A stretch of DNA of 64,000 nt from assembly GCF_015594545.1 (NCBI RefSeq), contig NZ_JADIIO010000001.1, positions 1,798,001 to 1,862,000 of the forward strand, written 5' to 3'. Below are positions 22,367-32,299 of this stretch, one piece after another. Made by a program: the position numbers and the translations under genes. The notes beneath the pieces are model-generated. The model saw nothing but the letters and a program-made list of their open reading frames with translations. It ran no database searches and was not told the origin of the DNA. Source of the DNA: Staphylococcus durrellii. Its GTDB lineage: Bacteria; Bacillota; Bacilli; Staphylococcales; Staphylococcaceae. Position 1 is the stretch's first letter; each line of letters starts with the position of its first letter.

Positions 22367-22942
22367 TCACTCCTCAGTTGAATGCATAAAGTGCTTTTCC
22401 AGTTTTCTTCCTCCAAACCAAACGACTATTACAATTATCGCAACGATAGTAATGCGTAATGGATTTGTAAACAGAGTAGAAATATCTTTGCCTAACCATC
22501 CTACAAGACTAATCATGACTAATTTAGACAAAGTAAGCACCCATAAATAGTGCACAGATTTAATGTTAGATACGCTAGCAATTAAATTTACTAAAGCACT
22601 AGGCGTAAAAGGGAAACAAAACAGTATAAATATAGGTATAAAGCTATGATCATCAATATATTTAATCAATCTTTCTGCTGATTTACGTTTCTTAAGTCGC
22701 TTCATATATTTTGAATTAGACAATTTCCTAAAGATTAAGAACATAATAAAACTACCGAGCACAGTTCCTAACCATGCTAATATCATGCCTACCACAAATC
22801 CATAAACATTAACATTTACGATTACAAATACGATTAACGGTAAGATAGGTACAAAAGCTTCTATAAATGGCAGCAAAAATCCAACGAGATACCCTACGCT
22901 CCCAAATGCATCAAACCACTCTTTAACTTGTACTGTCGACAT
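22367..22942 (-). CDS. TVP38/TMEM64-family (VTT domain) membrane protein
   Basis: A 191-residue membrane protein with about five hydrophobic segments and the VTT/DedA-like core: LPFIEAFVPILPLIVFV near 25-45, a GxxLGxxxxF stretch (WLGTVLGSFIMFLIFRK near 60-76) and FPFTPSALVNLIASV near 112-126. Family members are thought to move or scramble lipids; no substrate is established for this one. The ATG at 22942 has GAGG at good spacing; an upstream ATG at 22957 overlaps that site. It is 4 bp upstream of spsA and heads that operon, which may matter for membrane export, though this link is only from context. Confidence 0.82.
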   Translation of the reverse strand: MSTVQVKEWFDAFGSVGYLVGFLLPFIEAFVPILPLIVFVIVNVNVYGFVVGMILAWLGTVLGSFIMFLIFRKLSNSKYMKRLKKRKSAERLIKYIDDHSFIPIFILFCFPFTPSALVNLIASVSNIKSVHYLWVLTLSKLVMISLVGWLGKDISTLFTNPLRITIVAIIVIVVWFGGRKLEKHFMHSTEE

Positions 22943-23095
22943 TAAATCAATCCTCATCCTCGCTATTGATATATATTATAAGTTGTTTTGCATAGATTTT
23001 AAATGCTAAACCCTTTTTATCTCGATAATTCATTTTTGCAGTAGTAGCTGTCTTTCTTATATAGGATCTATTAAATTGAGTAAAGACAATTAAAA

Positions 23096-23138
23096 AAGCG
23101 ATGACATCATCTAACTTGTGTAGATTCTATCACCGCTC
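23096..23138 (-). terminator. Imperfect terminator after pgi
   Basis: Imperfect stem around GCGATGA/TCACCGC and TCTA/TAGA, followed on the minus strand by T6. It lies between pgi and the TVP38 gene. Confidence 0.6.
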
Positions 23139-23178
23139 TTATTAATTAATTTATCTTGCGCTTAATATAATCGTTAAA

Positions 23179-24510
23179 TTATAGACGTTGTTCTAATTCT
23201 TGTTTTTTATCTTCGAAGCCTGGTTTACCTAATAATGCAAACATATTTTGTTTATATGCTTCAACACCAGGTTGGTTAAATGGATTAACACCTAATTGGT
23301 AACCACTCATTGCACATGCAAGTTCAAAGAAGTAAACAACATAACCAAATGTTTCTTCATCTAATTTAGGAATATTAACAACTAAATTAGGAACGCCACC
23401 ATCTGTATGAGCTAATAAAGTGCCTTCGAAGGCTTTAGTATTAACTTCATCGATAGTTTTGCCAGCTAAATAATTTAAACCGTCTAAGTCTTCTTTGTCT
23501 TTTTCAATAGTAATGTTATGTTTAGGATTATTAACTTTAACTACCGTTTCAAACAAGAAACGTCTACCTTCTTGAACATATTGTCCTAATGAGTGTAAGT
23601 CAGTAGTGTAGTTAGCGCTTGAAGGATATACACCTTTATAGTCTTTACCTTCAGATTCACCAAATAATTGTTTCCACCATTCATTAAAGTATTGCATAGA
23701 AGGTTCATAGTTAATAAGCATTTCAGTTGTATAACCTTTTGCATATAAAATATTACGGATTGTCGCATATTGATATGCAATATTATCTTCTAAGTTTTCA
23801 GAAGAAAGTTCTTCTCTTGCTTTAGCAGCACCTTGCATCATTGTTTCAATGTCGATGCCTGCTACTGCGATTGGTAATAAACCTACTGCAGTCAATACAG
23901 AGTAACGTCCACCAACATCATCAGGAACGACGAAAGTTTCATAGCCTTCATTAGTAGCTAATTGTTTTAAAGCACCTTTTTCTTTATCAGTTGTAGCAAA
24001 GATACGTTTTTTCGCTTCTTCTTTACCATATTTGTCTTCTACTAATTGTTTAAATAATCTAAACGCTACAGCAGGTTCTGTAGTTGTACCTGATTTTGAA
24101 ATAACATTTACTGAGAAATCTTTATCATCTAAATAGTCTATTAATTCTTGTGTATAAGATGAAGATAAATGATTACCTACAAATACAATTTCAGGATATT
24201 CATCAATATTTCTAAATGATGAAGTTAGCATTTCAATTGCTGCGCGTGCACCTAAATAAGAGCCACCGATACCAATAACTACAAAAACATCTGAATGTTC
24301 TTTAACGCGTTTAGAAGCCTCTAAAATACGTGAAAATTCTTCTTTATCATAATCAACAGGAAGATCTATCCAGCCTAAGAAATCATTGCCAGCTCCTGTA
24401 CCTTCGTGAATCGTATGATGTATTGATTTAACGATATCTTTTTGTTGTTCTAATTCATGTTCGTTAAAAAATTCTAAAGTTTTACCATAATCTAACTGTA
24501 TATGAGTCAT
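23179..24510 (-). CDS. pgi: Glucose-6-phosphate isomerase
   Basis: Pgi interconverts glucose-6-phosphate and fructose-6-phosphate in glycolysis. The 443-residue length equals the staphylococcal enzyme. Signature regions are [12 protein letters not shown] near 80, the phosphate-binding [14 protein letters not shown] near 140, [14 protein letters not shown] near 205, and the catalytic Glu/His/Lys regions in the middle and at the C-terminus ([10 protein letters not shown] near 425). The ATG at 24510 has AGGAGG upstream and starts [15 protein letters not shown] as in homologues; the earlier in-frame start adds 21 unrelated residues. It is divergent from argG. Confidence 0.96.
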   Translation of the reverse strand: MTHIQLDYGKTLEFFNEHELEQQKDIVKSIHHTIHEGTGAGNDFLGWIDLPVDYDKEEFSRILEASKRVKEHSDVFVVIGIGGSYLGARAAIEMLTSSFRNIDEYPEIVFVGNHLSSSYTQELIDYLDDKDFSVNVISKSGTTTEPAVAFRLFKQLVEDKYGKEEAKKRIFATTDKEKGALKQLATNEGYETFVVPDDVGGRYSVLTAVGLLPIAVAGIDIETMMQGAAKAREELSSENLEDNIAYQYATIRNILYAKGYTTEMLINYEPSMQYFNEWWKQLFGESEGKDYKGVYPSSANYTTDLHSLGQYVQEGRRFLFETVVKVNNPKHNITIEKDKEDLDGLNYLAGKTIDEVNTKAFEGTLLAHTDGGVPNLVVNIPKLDEETFGYVVYFFELACAMSGYQLGVNPFNQPGVEAYKQNMFALLGKPGFEDKKQELEQRL

Positions 24511-24544
24511 GTAAATTGCCTCCTGTATATTGGGTTCACATATT

Positions 24545-24573
24545 ATTTTACTAACTTTGAAATTAGTATTCAA
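24545..24573 (-). promoter_or_regulatory. Sigma-A promoter of pgi
   Basis: On the minus strand -35 TTGAAT (24568-24573), a 17-base spacer and -10 TAAAAT (24545-24550), about 35 bases before the pgi start. Confidence 0.65.
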
Positions 24574-24648
24574 ACAACTAGCCTATCGCCTCACTTAAAT
24601 TGCAGAAAAAACTAGTTAGTTAAATTTATATCATATTTCTATATCATA

Positions 24649-24761
24649 TGCATAAAAATATACATTTTTATTTATCTGTAAAAAGCGTTAATATAACTAC
24701 ATATTATTGAAATAGAAGAACGATAAATTTCGTAAAAATAAAATATTTGTATATTTATGTA
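24649..24761 (+). promoter_or_regulatory. Possible pair of ARG boxes upstream of argG
   Basis: Two sites resemble the ArgR/AhrC box (TGAAT, four A/T, ATTCA): TGCATAAAAATATA at 24649-24662 and TGTATATTTATGTA at 24748-24761, each with three mismatches in 14. They lie 85-197 bases before the argG start in very AT-rich DNA, so chance matches are likely. Regulation of argGH by arginine repressors is expected from the family. Confidence 0.3.
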
Positions 24762-24845
24762 AAATAATGGTTTTATTTTCATTCACTTTTTGTTATTCTA
24801 GTTTTATTAACTTACAACTTAAAAATTATGAATGAGGTGTCCTAT

Positions 24846-26048
24846 ATGAAACAAAAAATAGTTTTAGCATATTCAGGCGGTTTAGATACGAGCGTGGCAG
24901 TACATTGGTTGATAGAGAAAGGCTATGATGTTGTAGCCTGTTGTTTAGATGTTGGCGAAGGTAAAGATTTAGATATTGTACATCAAAAAGCATTAGATAT
25001 GGGAGCAGTTGAATGTCACATTATAGATGCTACTGAAGAGTTTAGTGCTGATTATGTTGCTTATGCAATAAAAGGTAATTTAATGTATGAAGGTGCATAT
25101 CCATTAGTATCTGCTCTTTCAAGACCACTAATCTCTAAAAAACTAGTTGAAATTGCAGACAAAACTGACGCTGTAGGCATCGCACATGGTTGTACTGGTA
25201 AAGGTAACGACCAAGTACGTTTCGAAGTATCAATTAAAGCTTTAAATCCAGATTTAAAAGTTTTTGCTCCAGTCAGAGAATGGGCATGGAGCCGTGAAGA
25301 AGAGATCGATTATGCACTCAAACATAATATCCCTGTACCAATTCAACATGACTCTCCATATTCTATTGACCAAAACCTTTGGGGGAGAAGTAATGAATGT
25401 GGCATTTTAGAAGATCCATATGCAACACCGCCAGAGGATGCATATGATTTAACAAATGCATTAGAAAATACACCAGACCAAGCAGAAGAATTAGTATTAT
25501 CTTTTGAACATGGTTTGCCAACCGCTTTAAATGGTGAAACACTATCTCTAACTAAATTAATCTTAAAATTAAATAAAATTGCAGGTAAACATGGTATTGG
25601 TAGAATTGACCATGTAGAAAACAGACTTGTAGGTATAAAATCTAGAGAAGTATACGAAACACCCGCTGCGGAAGTTATTGTAAAAGCACATAAAGCACTT
25701 GAAACAATTACCTTAACTAAAGACGTGGCACATTTTAAACCTGTTATTGAAAAACAACTTTCAGAACAAGTATATAATGCATTGTGGTTCTCACCTTTAA
25801 CAGATAGCTTAAAAACATTCATAGATAGTACACAAAACCATGTTACAGGTGAAGTAAAAATTAAACTTTATAAAGGTAATGCTGTAGTAAATGGTAGAAA
25901 ATCACCTTACACTTTATACAATGAAAAATTAGCTACTTATACTAAAGAAGATGCCTTTAACCAAGAATCTGCAGTAGGATTCATAGAAATCTATGGCTTA
26001 CCAACTCAAGTAAACTCTATGTTACACGGAGGTTATCACAATGAGTGA
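24846..26048 (+). CDS. argG: Argininosuccinate synthase
   Basis: ArgG joins citrulline and aspartate, using ATP, to form argininosuccinate. The 400-residue protein has the ATP-pyrophosphatase P-loop [11 protein letters not shown] at 8-18, the [13 protein letters not shown] citrulline/aspartate motif near 115 and [17 protein letters not shown] near 175. The ATG at 24846 has GAGGTG upstream; the extra upstream ATG overlaps that site. Its stop overlaps the start of argH by 8 bases, so the two are translationally coupled. argG and argH stand alone here, without the rest of the arginine genes, as in other staphylococci. Confidence 0.96.
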   Translation: MKQKIVLAYSGGLDTSVAVHWLIEKGYDVVACCLDVGEGKDLDIVHQKALDMGAVECHIIDATEEFSADYVAYAIKGNLMYEGAYPLVSALSRPLISKKLVEIADKTDAVGIAHGCTGKGNDQVRFEVSIKALNPDLKVFAPVREWAWSREEEIDYALKHNIPVPIQHDSPYSIDQNLWGRSNECGILEDPYATPPEDAYDLTNALENTPDQAEELVLSFEHGLPTALNGETLSLTKLILKLNKIAGKHGIGRIDHVENRLVGIKSREVYETPAAEVIVKAHKALETITLTKDVAHFKPVIEKQLSEQVYNALWFSPLTDSLKTFIDSTQNHVTGEVKIKLYKGNAVVNGRKSPYTLYNEKLATYTKEDAFNQESAVGFIEIYGLPTQVNSMLHGGYHNE

Positions 26049-27417
26049 GAAAGCATGGGGAGGTAGATTCAAAGAAAAACCCGAAGACTGGGTGGATGAA
26101 TTTAACGCATCTATATATTTCGACAAAACTTTGATTAAACAAGATATCGAAGGTAGTATTGCGCACGCCCAAATGTTAGCCCAGCAAAATATCATTTCTC
26201 AAAAAGAGAGTGATGATATTATTACAGGATTAAAGCAAATATTGTCAGACTTTAAAGAAGGTAATATTGCATTTGATGTTTCATTAGAGGATATTCATTT
26301 AAATATTGAACATGAATTAATCAAACGTATTGGTGATACAGGTGGTAAACTTCACACTGGACGTAGTAGAAATGACCAAGTTGCAACCGATATGCACCTA
26401 TATACAAAGGAACAGGTTTCAACAATCATCGAATTAATTACGTCATTTCAAAAAACTATTGTTAACGTAGCAGAGCAGCACGTTAACACTATAATGCCTG
26501 GATATACGCATTTACAAAGAGCCCAACCAATCTCTTTGTCTCATCACCTTTTAACTTATTATTGGATGTTAGAGAGGGATAAAGGTAGATTTAATGATAG
26601 TTTAAAACGAATTGATATTTCACCACTTGGCGCCGCTGCTTTAAGTGGTACTACTTACCCAATAGATCGTCGAATGACGCAAGAATTATTAGGGTTTGAT
26701 GCACTCTACGAAAATAGTATGGATGCGGTAAGCGACCGTGATTATATCGTAGAAACGTTACACAATATTTCTTTAACTATGGTCCATTTATCTCGTTTTG
26801 CCGAAGAGATTATTTTCTGGTCTTCTACAGAAGCTAATTTTGTTACTTTATCAGATGCATTTTCTACAGGTTCATCAATTATGCCTCAAAAGAAAAATCC
26901 CGATATGGCTGAATTGATAAGAGGTAAAGTTGGTAGAACTGCTGGTCATTTAACGAGCATGTTAATGACTTTAAAAGGATTGCCACTAGCCTATAACAAA
27001 GATATGCAAGAAGATAAGGAAGGTCTATTCGATGCAATTCATACGATTAAAGGTTCATTACGTATATTTGAAGGCATGATTGATTCCATGACGATAAATG
27101 TTGACCATTTAAAAGATACTATACACAATGATTTTTCAAATGCTACAGAACTCGCTGATTATTTAGTGACTAAAAATGTTCCATTTAGAACAGCACATGA
27201 AATAGTCGGTAACATTGTATTGTGGTGCATTCAAAATAATAAATATTTATTAGATGTACCTCTTACACGTTACCAAGAAGCACATCCTTCAATCGAAGAT
27301 GACATTTATTCATTTTTAAAGCCTGAAAATTGTGTAAGTCGTAGAATTAGCCATGGTTCGACTGGTCAAGATGCAGTAAAATATCAACTTGAAATGATTA
27401 AAAATCAACTAAAATAA
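26041..27417 (+). CDS. argH: Argininosuccinate lyase
   Basis: ArgH splits argininosuccinate into arginine and fumarate. The 458-residue member of the fumarase/aspartase superfamily has [18 protein letters not shown] near 100-117, the catalytic-His region [12 protein letters not shown] near 153 and the signature loop [12 protein letters not shown] near 278-289 with the catalytic Ser. The ribosome site (GGAGG) lies inside the end of argG. It ends at a palindromic terminator. Together with argG it links the urea-cycle-type intermediates to fumarate and to the rocD/glutamate dehydrogenase pair that faces it. Confidence 0.96.
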   Translation: MSEKAWGGRFKEKPEDWVDEFNASIYFDKTLIKQDIEGSIAHAQMLAQQNIISQKESDDIITGLKQILSDFKEGNIAFDVSLEDIHLNIEHELIKRIGDTGGKLHTGRSRNDQVATDMHLYTKEQVSTIIELITSFQKTIVNVAEQHVNTIMPGYTHLQRAQPISLSHHLLTYYWMLERDKGRFNDSLKRIDISPLGAAALSGTTYPIDRRMTQELLGFDALYENSMDAVSDRDYIVETLHNISLTMVHLSRFAEEIIFWSSTEANFVTLSDAFSTGSSIMPQKKNPDMAELIRGKVGRTAGHLTSMLMTLKGLPLAYNKDMQEDKEGLFDAIHTIKGSLRIFEGMIDSMTINVDHLKDTIHNDFSNATELADYLVTKNVPFRTAHEIVGNIVLWCIQNNKYLLDVPLTRYQEAHPSIEDDIYSFLKPENCVSRRISHGSTGQDAVKYQLEMIKNQLK

Positions 27418-27420
27418 ATA

Positions 27421-27452
27421 GTAGCCATAGAAGTTATAACTTCTATGGCTAC
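27421..27452. terminator. Terminator between argH and glutamate dehydrogenase gene
   Basis: Perfect 15-bp inverted repeat (arms 27421-27435 and 27438-27452) followed by a T-rich tail on the plus strand; it lies between convergent genes. Confidence 0.85.
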
Positions 27453-27497
27453 TTTATTTATTGATAGTTTTACGATTTTGAGAAATTTTTAAGCTTT

Positions 27498-28742
27498 TTA
27501 AGCCCAACCGCGGTAACGAGCAGCTTCTGCAGTACGTTTAATACCTACGATATATGCAGCTAAGCGCATATCAATTTTACGATTTTGAGCTAACTCGTAT
27601 ATCGTATCGAATGCAGTAACTAATTTTTCACGTAATTTTTCGTTAACTTCCTCTTCCGTCCAATAGTAACCTTGGTTATTTTGAACCCATTCGAAGTAGG
27701 AAACTGTTACGCCACCGGCACTTGCAAGTACGTCTGGGACTAATAATTTGCCACGCTCTGTTAAAATTCTAGTACCTTCTGGAGTTGTAGGTCCATTCGC
27801 AGCTTCTACTACTACGTCTGCTTTAATATCATGTGCATTGTCAGCAGTAATTTGGTTAGCAATCGCTGCAGGAACTAAAATATCACAATCGATTTCAAAT
27901 AATGCTTTGTTTGAAATCGTTTCTTCAAATAAATTAGTAACTGTACCGAAACTGTCTCTACGATCTAATAAGTAATCAATATCTAAACCTTCAGGATCAT
28001 GTAATGCCCCATAAGCATCTGAAATACCAACAATTTTAGCACCCATGTCATATAGGAATTTAGCTAAGAAACTCCCTGCGTTACCAAATCCTTGAATAAC
28101 TACACGAGCTCCTTCTACTTGTTTATTTCTTCTTTTAGCAGCTTCTTCAATAGCAATAACAACACCTAATGCTGTAGAACGATCACGTCCTTGTGAACCA
28201 CCTAAAACAATTGGCTTACCTGTAATAAAGCCTGGTGAGTTAAATTTATCTAGAGAACTATATTCATCCATCATCCATGCCATAATTTGAGAATTGGTAA
28301 AAACATCCGGTGCAGGAATATCTTTAGTAGGTCCCACAAATTGAGATATTGCTCTAACGTATCCACGCGATAAACGTTCTACCTCATGAATACTCATTTG
28401 ACGTGGATCGCAGACGATTCCACCTTTACCGCCACCATATGGTAAGTTAACAATTCCACATTTTAATGACATCCACATTGACAATGCTTTTACTTCCTCT
28501 TCATCAACATCTGGGTGAAATCTAACTCCACCTTTAGTTGGTCCAACAGCATCATTATGCTGTGCGCGATAACCAGTAAAAGTTTTAACAGTCCCATCAT
28601 CCATTCTTACTGGTATTCTCACTTGTAAAAATCTTAATGGTTCTTTGATTAAGTCGTACATTCCATCATCAAAACCCAATTTGTGCAAAGCTTCCTTAAT
28701 AATATCTTGTGTAGAAGTAACCAAATTATTATTCTCAGTCAT
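27498..28742 (-). CDS. gluD: NAD-dependent glutamate dehydrogenase
   Basis: The enzyme oxidises glutamate to 2-oxoglutarate and ammonia, the main entry of glutamate-family amino acids into the TCA cycle in staphylococci. The 414-residue protein shows the substrate-binding PYGGGKGGIVCDPR motif near 100-113 (catalytic Lys), PAPDVFTN near 139-146 and the NAD-binding Rossmann GFGNAGSFLAKF near 215. Staphylococci carry one catabolic enzyme of this type (GluD, also called GudB). It lies 111 bp downstream of rocD in the same direction, which suits ornithine-to-glutamate-to-2-oxoglutarate flow. A cre box sits 30-43 bases before the start, so it is probably repressed by CcpA when glucose is present. 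Confidence 0.94.
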   Translation of the reverse strand: MTENNNLVTSTQDIIKEALHKLGFDDGMYDLIKEPLRFLQVRIPVRMDDGTVKTFTGYRAQHNDAVGPTKGGVRFHPDVDEEEVKALSMWMSLKCGIVNLPYGGGKGGIVCDPRQMSIHEVERLSRGYVRAISQFVGPTKDIPAPDVFTNSQIMAWMMDEYSSLDKFNSPGFITGKPIVLGGSQGRDRSTALGVVIAIEEAAKRRNKQVEGARVVIQGFGNAGSFLAKFLYDMGAKIVGISDAYGALHDPEGLDIDYLLDRRDSFGTVTNLFEETISNKALFEIDCDILVPAAIANQITADNAHDIKADVVVEAANGPTTPEGTRILTERGKLLVPDVLASAGGVTVSYFEWVQNNQGYYWTEEEVNEKLREKLVTAFDTIYELAQNRKIDMRLAAYIVGIKRTAEAARYRGWA

Positions 28743-28771
28743 GATTCATTTCGCCTCTTTTTCGTAACTAA

Positions 28772-28785
28772 TGATTTCGCTTTCA
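28772..28785. promoter_or_regulatory. cre site (CcpA) upstream of gluD
   Basis: TGATTTCGCTTTCA matches the cre consensus TGWNANCGNTNWCA at 13 of 14 positions on both strands. It lies in the rocD-gluD gap, a place suited to repression of gluD or to a roadblock on read-through from rocD. Amino acid catabolism genes of S. aureus are known CcpA targets. Confidence 0.75.
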
Positions 28786-28853
28786 TAGTAATTGTAACAT
28801 AACTTTTTGCTTTTTAAAGTGTAATTCCTATACTAGATTGATGAACTTTAATG

Positions 28854-30044
28854 CTATTCAAAAACTGCTTTCACTTTGTCTAATGCGTAGTCAATTTCTT
28901 CTTTAGTAATAATTAATGGTGGTGCAAAACGAATAACCGTATCGTGTGTTTCTTTACATAAAATACCTTGCTCTTTTAATGCTTCACAATATGGTCTAGC
29001 ATTTTCGTTCAATTCTATACCTATGAATAAACCACGACCTCTTACTTCTTTGATGGCAGGATGGTCAATTTTTTGCAATTCTTCTTTGAAATAATTGCCT
29101 AGTTCTAATGAACGGCCAGGTAAATCTTCGTCGATAATAACATCTAATGCAGCGATAGAAGCAGCACACGCTAATGGGTTTCCTCCAAATGTTGATCCAT
29201 GAGAACCAGGAGTGAATACACCTAATACTTCTTCATCAGCTAATACTGCTGAAATTGGTAATACGCCTCCGCCTAATGCTTTACCTAGAATATAAACATC
29301 AGCTTTAATGTTATCCCAATCTGTCGCAAATAATTTTCCTGAACGACCCAAACCGGCTTGAATTTCATCGGCGATAAATAAAATATTATGTTCATCACAT
29401 AATTCTCTAATTTCTTTTAAGTAACCTTCAGGAGGTACGTTAATGCCGGCTTCACCTTGAATTGGTTCAATAAGTACAGCGGCAGTATTTTCATTAATAG
29501 CAGACTTTAATGCTTCAATATCACCAAAATCAACTTTACGGAATCCTTCTAATAATGGCCCATAGCCACGTTGATATTCAGCTTCAGATGAAAGTGAAAC
29601 TGGTGCCATTGTACGACCATGGAAATTGCCATTAAATGCCACTATTTCTGCTTTATTTGGTTCTATATTTTTCACTTCATAAGCCCAACGTCTTGCAGCT
29701 TTAAGCGCAGTTTCAACCGCTTCAGCACCAGTGTTCATTGGCAGTGCTTTCTCTTTATCTGCAAGTTTACATATTTTTTCATACCATGTACCTAAGTTGT
29801 CGCTGTGAAAAGCTCTAGATACAAGCGTTACCTTATCAGCTTGGTCTTTCAACGCTTGAACTATTTTAGGATGACGGTGTCCTTGATTTACAGCAGAATA
29901 TGCAGCCAGCATATCCATGTATTTATTTCCTTCAGGATCCTGCACCCAAACCCCTTCAGCTTCCGAGATAACAATTGGTAATGGGACATAGTTATGTGCT
30001 CCATAATGATTTGTAACCTCGATAATTTCTTCTGATCTTGTCAT
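28854..30044 (-). CDS. rocD: Ornithine aminotransferase
   Basis: RocD transfers the delta-amino group of ornithine to 2-oxoglutarate, giving glutamate-semialdehyde and glutamate. It is a 396-residue PLP enzyme of class [21 protein letters not shown] near 100-117, [17 protein letters not shown] near 132, the Asp in [14 protein letters not shown] near 222 and the PLP-binding Lys in [16 protein letters not shown] near 252. The start ATG has a GGGGAGAT ribosome site. It is upstream of gluD, making an arginine/ornithine/proline catabolic pair. Staphylococci carry two related genes (rocD1/rocD2); the position next to gluD is that of the catabolic RocD. Confidence 0.93.
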   Translation of the reverse strand: MTRSEEIIEVTNHYGAHNYVPLPIVISEAEGVWVQDPEGNKYMDMLAAYSAVNQGHRHPKIVQALKDQADKVTLVSRAFHSDNLGTWYEKICKLADKEKALPMNTGAEAVETALKAARRWAYEVKNIEPNKAEIVAFNGNFHGRTMAPVSLSSEAEYQRGYGPLLEGFRKVDFGDIEALKSAINENTAAVLIEPIQGEAGINVPPEGYLKEIRELCDEHNILFIADEIQAGLGRSGKLFATDWDNIKADVYILGKALGGGVLPISAVLADEEVLGVFTPGSHGSTFGGNPLACAASIAALDVIIDEDLPGRSLELGNYFKEELQKIDHPAIKEVRGRGLFIGIELNENARPYCEALKEQGILCKETHDTVIRFAPPLIITKEEIDYALDKVKAVFE

Positions 30045-30389
30045 GATATCTCCCCTTTATAGTTATTATGGGCAATAAAGCCACAATTAATCATATTCTT
30101 AGCATAACGTATTTAAAGTATAACTGAAACTATTTTCCTAAGTAAATCTTAAGGTTGATTAATAGTATTTCAAAAGAATCTTTCTCACTTTGAATAAACA
30201 ACATAATAATTTGTATAATTATCTAAGAAACAATCATCTTGGCACAGTCTATGCTTATTTTTATTCATAAGTTATTATTATAAAAAAATTATAATAATAG
30301 TGATTTTCTATACAGCATTCCCAATTCAATTTCTATTTATGTATCGACGAACATAACACAGCACCTTTTTTATGTCATTTTTTAAAATT
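30045..30389. other. Non-coding gap upstream of rocD
   Basis: About 345 bases, very AT-rich, without a plausible gene. It holds the rocD promoter region; a possible minus-strand -10 TATGCT has only a poor -35. A sigma-54-like sequence at 30239-30254 points the wrong way and is rejected. An A/T inverted repeat (TTATTATTATAA.../...TTATAATAATAG) lies at about 30272-30301. Confidence 0.5.
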
Positions 30390-30390
30390 A

Positions 30391-30428
30391 AAAAAGAGTA
30401 ACTTTGCGTTAATCGCAAGTTACTCTTT
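30391..30428 (-). terminator. Terminator after the OYE-type gene
   Basis: Stem AGAGTAACTTTGCG/CGCAAGTTACTCT with A and T runs on both flanks, just after the oxidoreductase stop. Confidence 0.82.
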
Positions 30429-30439
30429 TTTTATATTAA

Positions 30440-31573
30440 TTATTGTTCATCTTTTCTAGGTAATGGATAAAATCCTCTGTTAAATTGCTCCCATAATTTT
30501 GGTGGCAACTCATGATTGTCAGTTCTATCTGGGTCAAAATACGAAATAATATCGTCTACTTGATCATTTTGAATTTTATCGACAAATTGATAATCTAATA
30601 ATATTTCTCTACCTAAAGCAATCATTTCAATATTGCCTGATTGAATAGCTTCTAATGCTTGTTCTGCTGTGAAGATTGAACCAATACCGATTAATGGCAT
30701 ACGTCCATCAATCCATTGATGCAATAATTTAATTCTTTCTTCTCCAGCATATTTACCGTCTCGTGTTTTAGAATGTACATCCATAAGTGAGACATGTAAA
30801 TAATCTAACGGTTTTTGTATAAGTGTTTTAATTAATGACTCAGTAATTTCCATACTGATTCCTGGTGATTCTGCTTCTTCAGGCGAGAATCTATATCCAA
30901 CGATAAATGAATCATCGGCATATTGTTTTTTTGCTTTTAATACTTCGTCTACAACAGCTGTTGGGAATTTTAATTTATCAGTTCCCCATTCATCAGTTCG
31001 TTTATTATAATATGGTGATACGAATTGATGAATTAAATAATGATTTGCACCGTGTATTTCTACACCATCAAAGCCAGCTTCTGCAACTCTTCTTACCGCT
31101 TCACCAAAAGCTTTAATTGTTTCTTGTATTTCATCTTCAGTTATTTCACGTGCATCATGTGCTTCTTGTTGACCAAAACTTTTAAGAGAAATAGGTGTAG
31201 GGGCAGCTACATCTCCACCTGGTGTTAAATTAGGTAATGCTTGTGCGCCACCATGATGAATTTGCACAACTGCTTTTGCACCATTTTTCTTCATTACATG
31301 CGCTAATTTTTTCAAACCATCTAAATCTGTATCATGTGCTACTGAAGGTTGACCTGGAAAAGCCTTACCTAAATCAGTCACATTGCTTGCTGCAGAAATA
31401 GCTAAGCCTACATCTTGTGAGCGTTGTTCCATATAATTAATTTCATCTTCTGATGCAGTACCATCATCGTTTGAAGAAACATGTGTTAATGGAGCTAAAA
31501 CAAATTTATTTTTCAAAACTACTTGATTAGGTAAGGTTACACTTTCAAATAAAGGGCCAAATTTTTCATTCAT
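30440..31573 (-). CDS. NADH:flavin oxidoreductase (Old Yellow Enzyme-like)
   Basis: A 377-residue FMN-dependent TIM-barrel enzyme of the OYE family. It has the FMN-binding LAPLTHVSSNDDGT near 24-37, VQIHHGGAQALP near 95, the substrate/FMN motif GFDGVEIHGANHYLIHQFVS near 165-184 (HxxN pair), and PLIGIGSIFTAEQAL near 290. These enzymes reduce activated C=C bonds with NAD(P)H; the natural substrate is unknown, and detoxification of electrophiles is the usual proposal. The ATG at 31573 has AAGGAGG upstream; the extended frame begins inside that site. It is single, with terminators on both sides. Confidence 0.85.
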   Translation of the reverse strand: MNEKFGPLFESVTLPNQVVLKNKFVLAPLTHVSSNDDGTASEDEINYMEQRSQDVGLAISAASNVTDLGKAFPGQPSVAHDTDLDGLKKLAHVMKKNGAKAVVQIHHGGAQALPNLTPGGDVAAPTPISLKSFGQQEAHDAREITEDEIQETIKAFGEAVRRVAEAGFDGVEIHGANHYLIHQFVSPYYNKRTDEWGTDKLKFPTAVVDEVLKAKKQYADDSFIVGYRFSPEEAESPGISMEITESLIKTLIQKPLDYLHVSLMDVHSKTRDGKYAGEERIKLLHQWIDGRMPLIGIGSIFTAEQALEAIQSGNIEMIALGREILLDYQFVDKIQNDQVDDIISYFDPDRTDNHELPPKLWEQFNRGFYPLPRKDEQ

Positions 31574-31710
31574 ATTACTATTCCTCCTTAATAATTCCAT
31601 TACTATATCACGCTAAAAATAACGTTACTATTTAACTGCTCATTCATAATAACTCAATGTGTTAATAAGGTTAAATTATATGCTTGCGCATACATATTAG
31701 GAATTAAAAA

Positions 31711-31738
31711 AACTAACACTCTAATAAAGTGTTAGTTT
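31711..31738 (-). terminator. Terminator after the S1-domain gene
   Basis: Stem AACTAACACT/AGTGTTAGTT with a 7-base loop and T7 on the minus strand. Confidence 0.82.
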
Positions 31739-31757
31739 CACAAGACTCTCAATCTTG

Positions 31758-32129
31758 TTACATATCGTCTTTAGACTGTTTTATCCAAACCGGCAAGCGT
31801 TCTTTGATTGTTTGAAACCCATATTTTTCAGTTTCTTTGATTTCATCCAACACTGATTGCTTTTCCTTTTTACGTTCATAATTTTTAAAATAATCGTTAT
31901 CTTTTAAAGACAAGTTTAATTTGCCTTCATTATCTATAGAAATAACTTTTGCTCTAACAATTTGCCCTTCTGATAAAAATTTTTTTAAATTATGTACATA
32001 ATCATCCATGATTTCAGATATATGGATCAAGCCTTCAGTATTATCAGGGGTTTCAACAAATGCGCCATACGGTTGAATACCAGTCACACGTACTTTAATG
32101 TGTTGACCAATTTTGTAATGATGATTCAA
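31758..32129 (-). CDS. S1-domain RNA-binding protein (YugI/GSP13-CvfD type)
   Basis: A 123-residue protein. Residues about 4-75 form one S1 domain (GQHIKVRVTGIQPYGAFVETPDNTEG near 8-33, then LIHISEIMDDYV, and KLNLSLKDND at its end), followed by a charged tail. This is the layout of B. subtilis general stress protein 13 (YugI) and pneumococcal CvfD, which bind RNA and adjust translation. The best start is TTG at 32129: the product begins with NHHYKIGQ and AAGGGG lies 8 bases upstream. It stands alone between two terminators; about 140 bp upstream lies the terminator of the ppiB unit. Confidence 0.85.
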   Translation of the reverse strand: MNHHYKIGQHIKVRVTGIQPYGAFVETPDNTEGLIHISEIMDDYVHNLKKFLSEGQIVRAKVISIDNEGKLNLSLKDNDYFKNYERKKEKQSVLDEIKETEKYGFQTIKERLPVWIKQSKDDM

Positions 32130-32267
32130 CTTGATAACCCCTTATATCGTTATACTTAACAATCTTATAATAGCATAAATAATATTGAGGGACTAACGTT
32201 AAGTTAAAAAAACACATCATTTCGTAAAAAAAATTAGCACATTCAATGAATTAAATTGGTTTAAAAA

Positions 32268-32292
32268 GGTCGAAAACGCTATGTTCTCGACC
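32268..32292 (-). terminator. Terminator of the ppiB unit
   Basis: 10-bp stem GGTCGAGAAC/GTTTTCGACC on the minus strand (one G-U pair), 5-base loop and T5 after it. It sits just past the decayed gene downstream of ppiB. Confidence 0.75.
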
Positions 32293-32299
32293 AAATTTA

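Noticed and set aside
25343-25822. 159-codon minus-strand frame opposite argG
   Set aside because: Antisense to a conserved catalytic region, with no ribosome site; a coding shadow despite its length.
30239-30254. Sigma-54-like promoter TTGGCACAGTCTATGC with correct GG-GC spacing near rocD
   Set aside because: rocD in Bacillus is sigma-54 dependent, so this was tempting, but the site is on the plus strand and points at the 3' end of the convergent OYE-type gene, not at rocD. As far as I know staphylococci also lack sigma-54.
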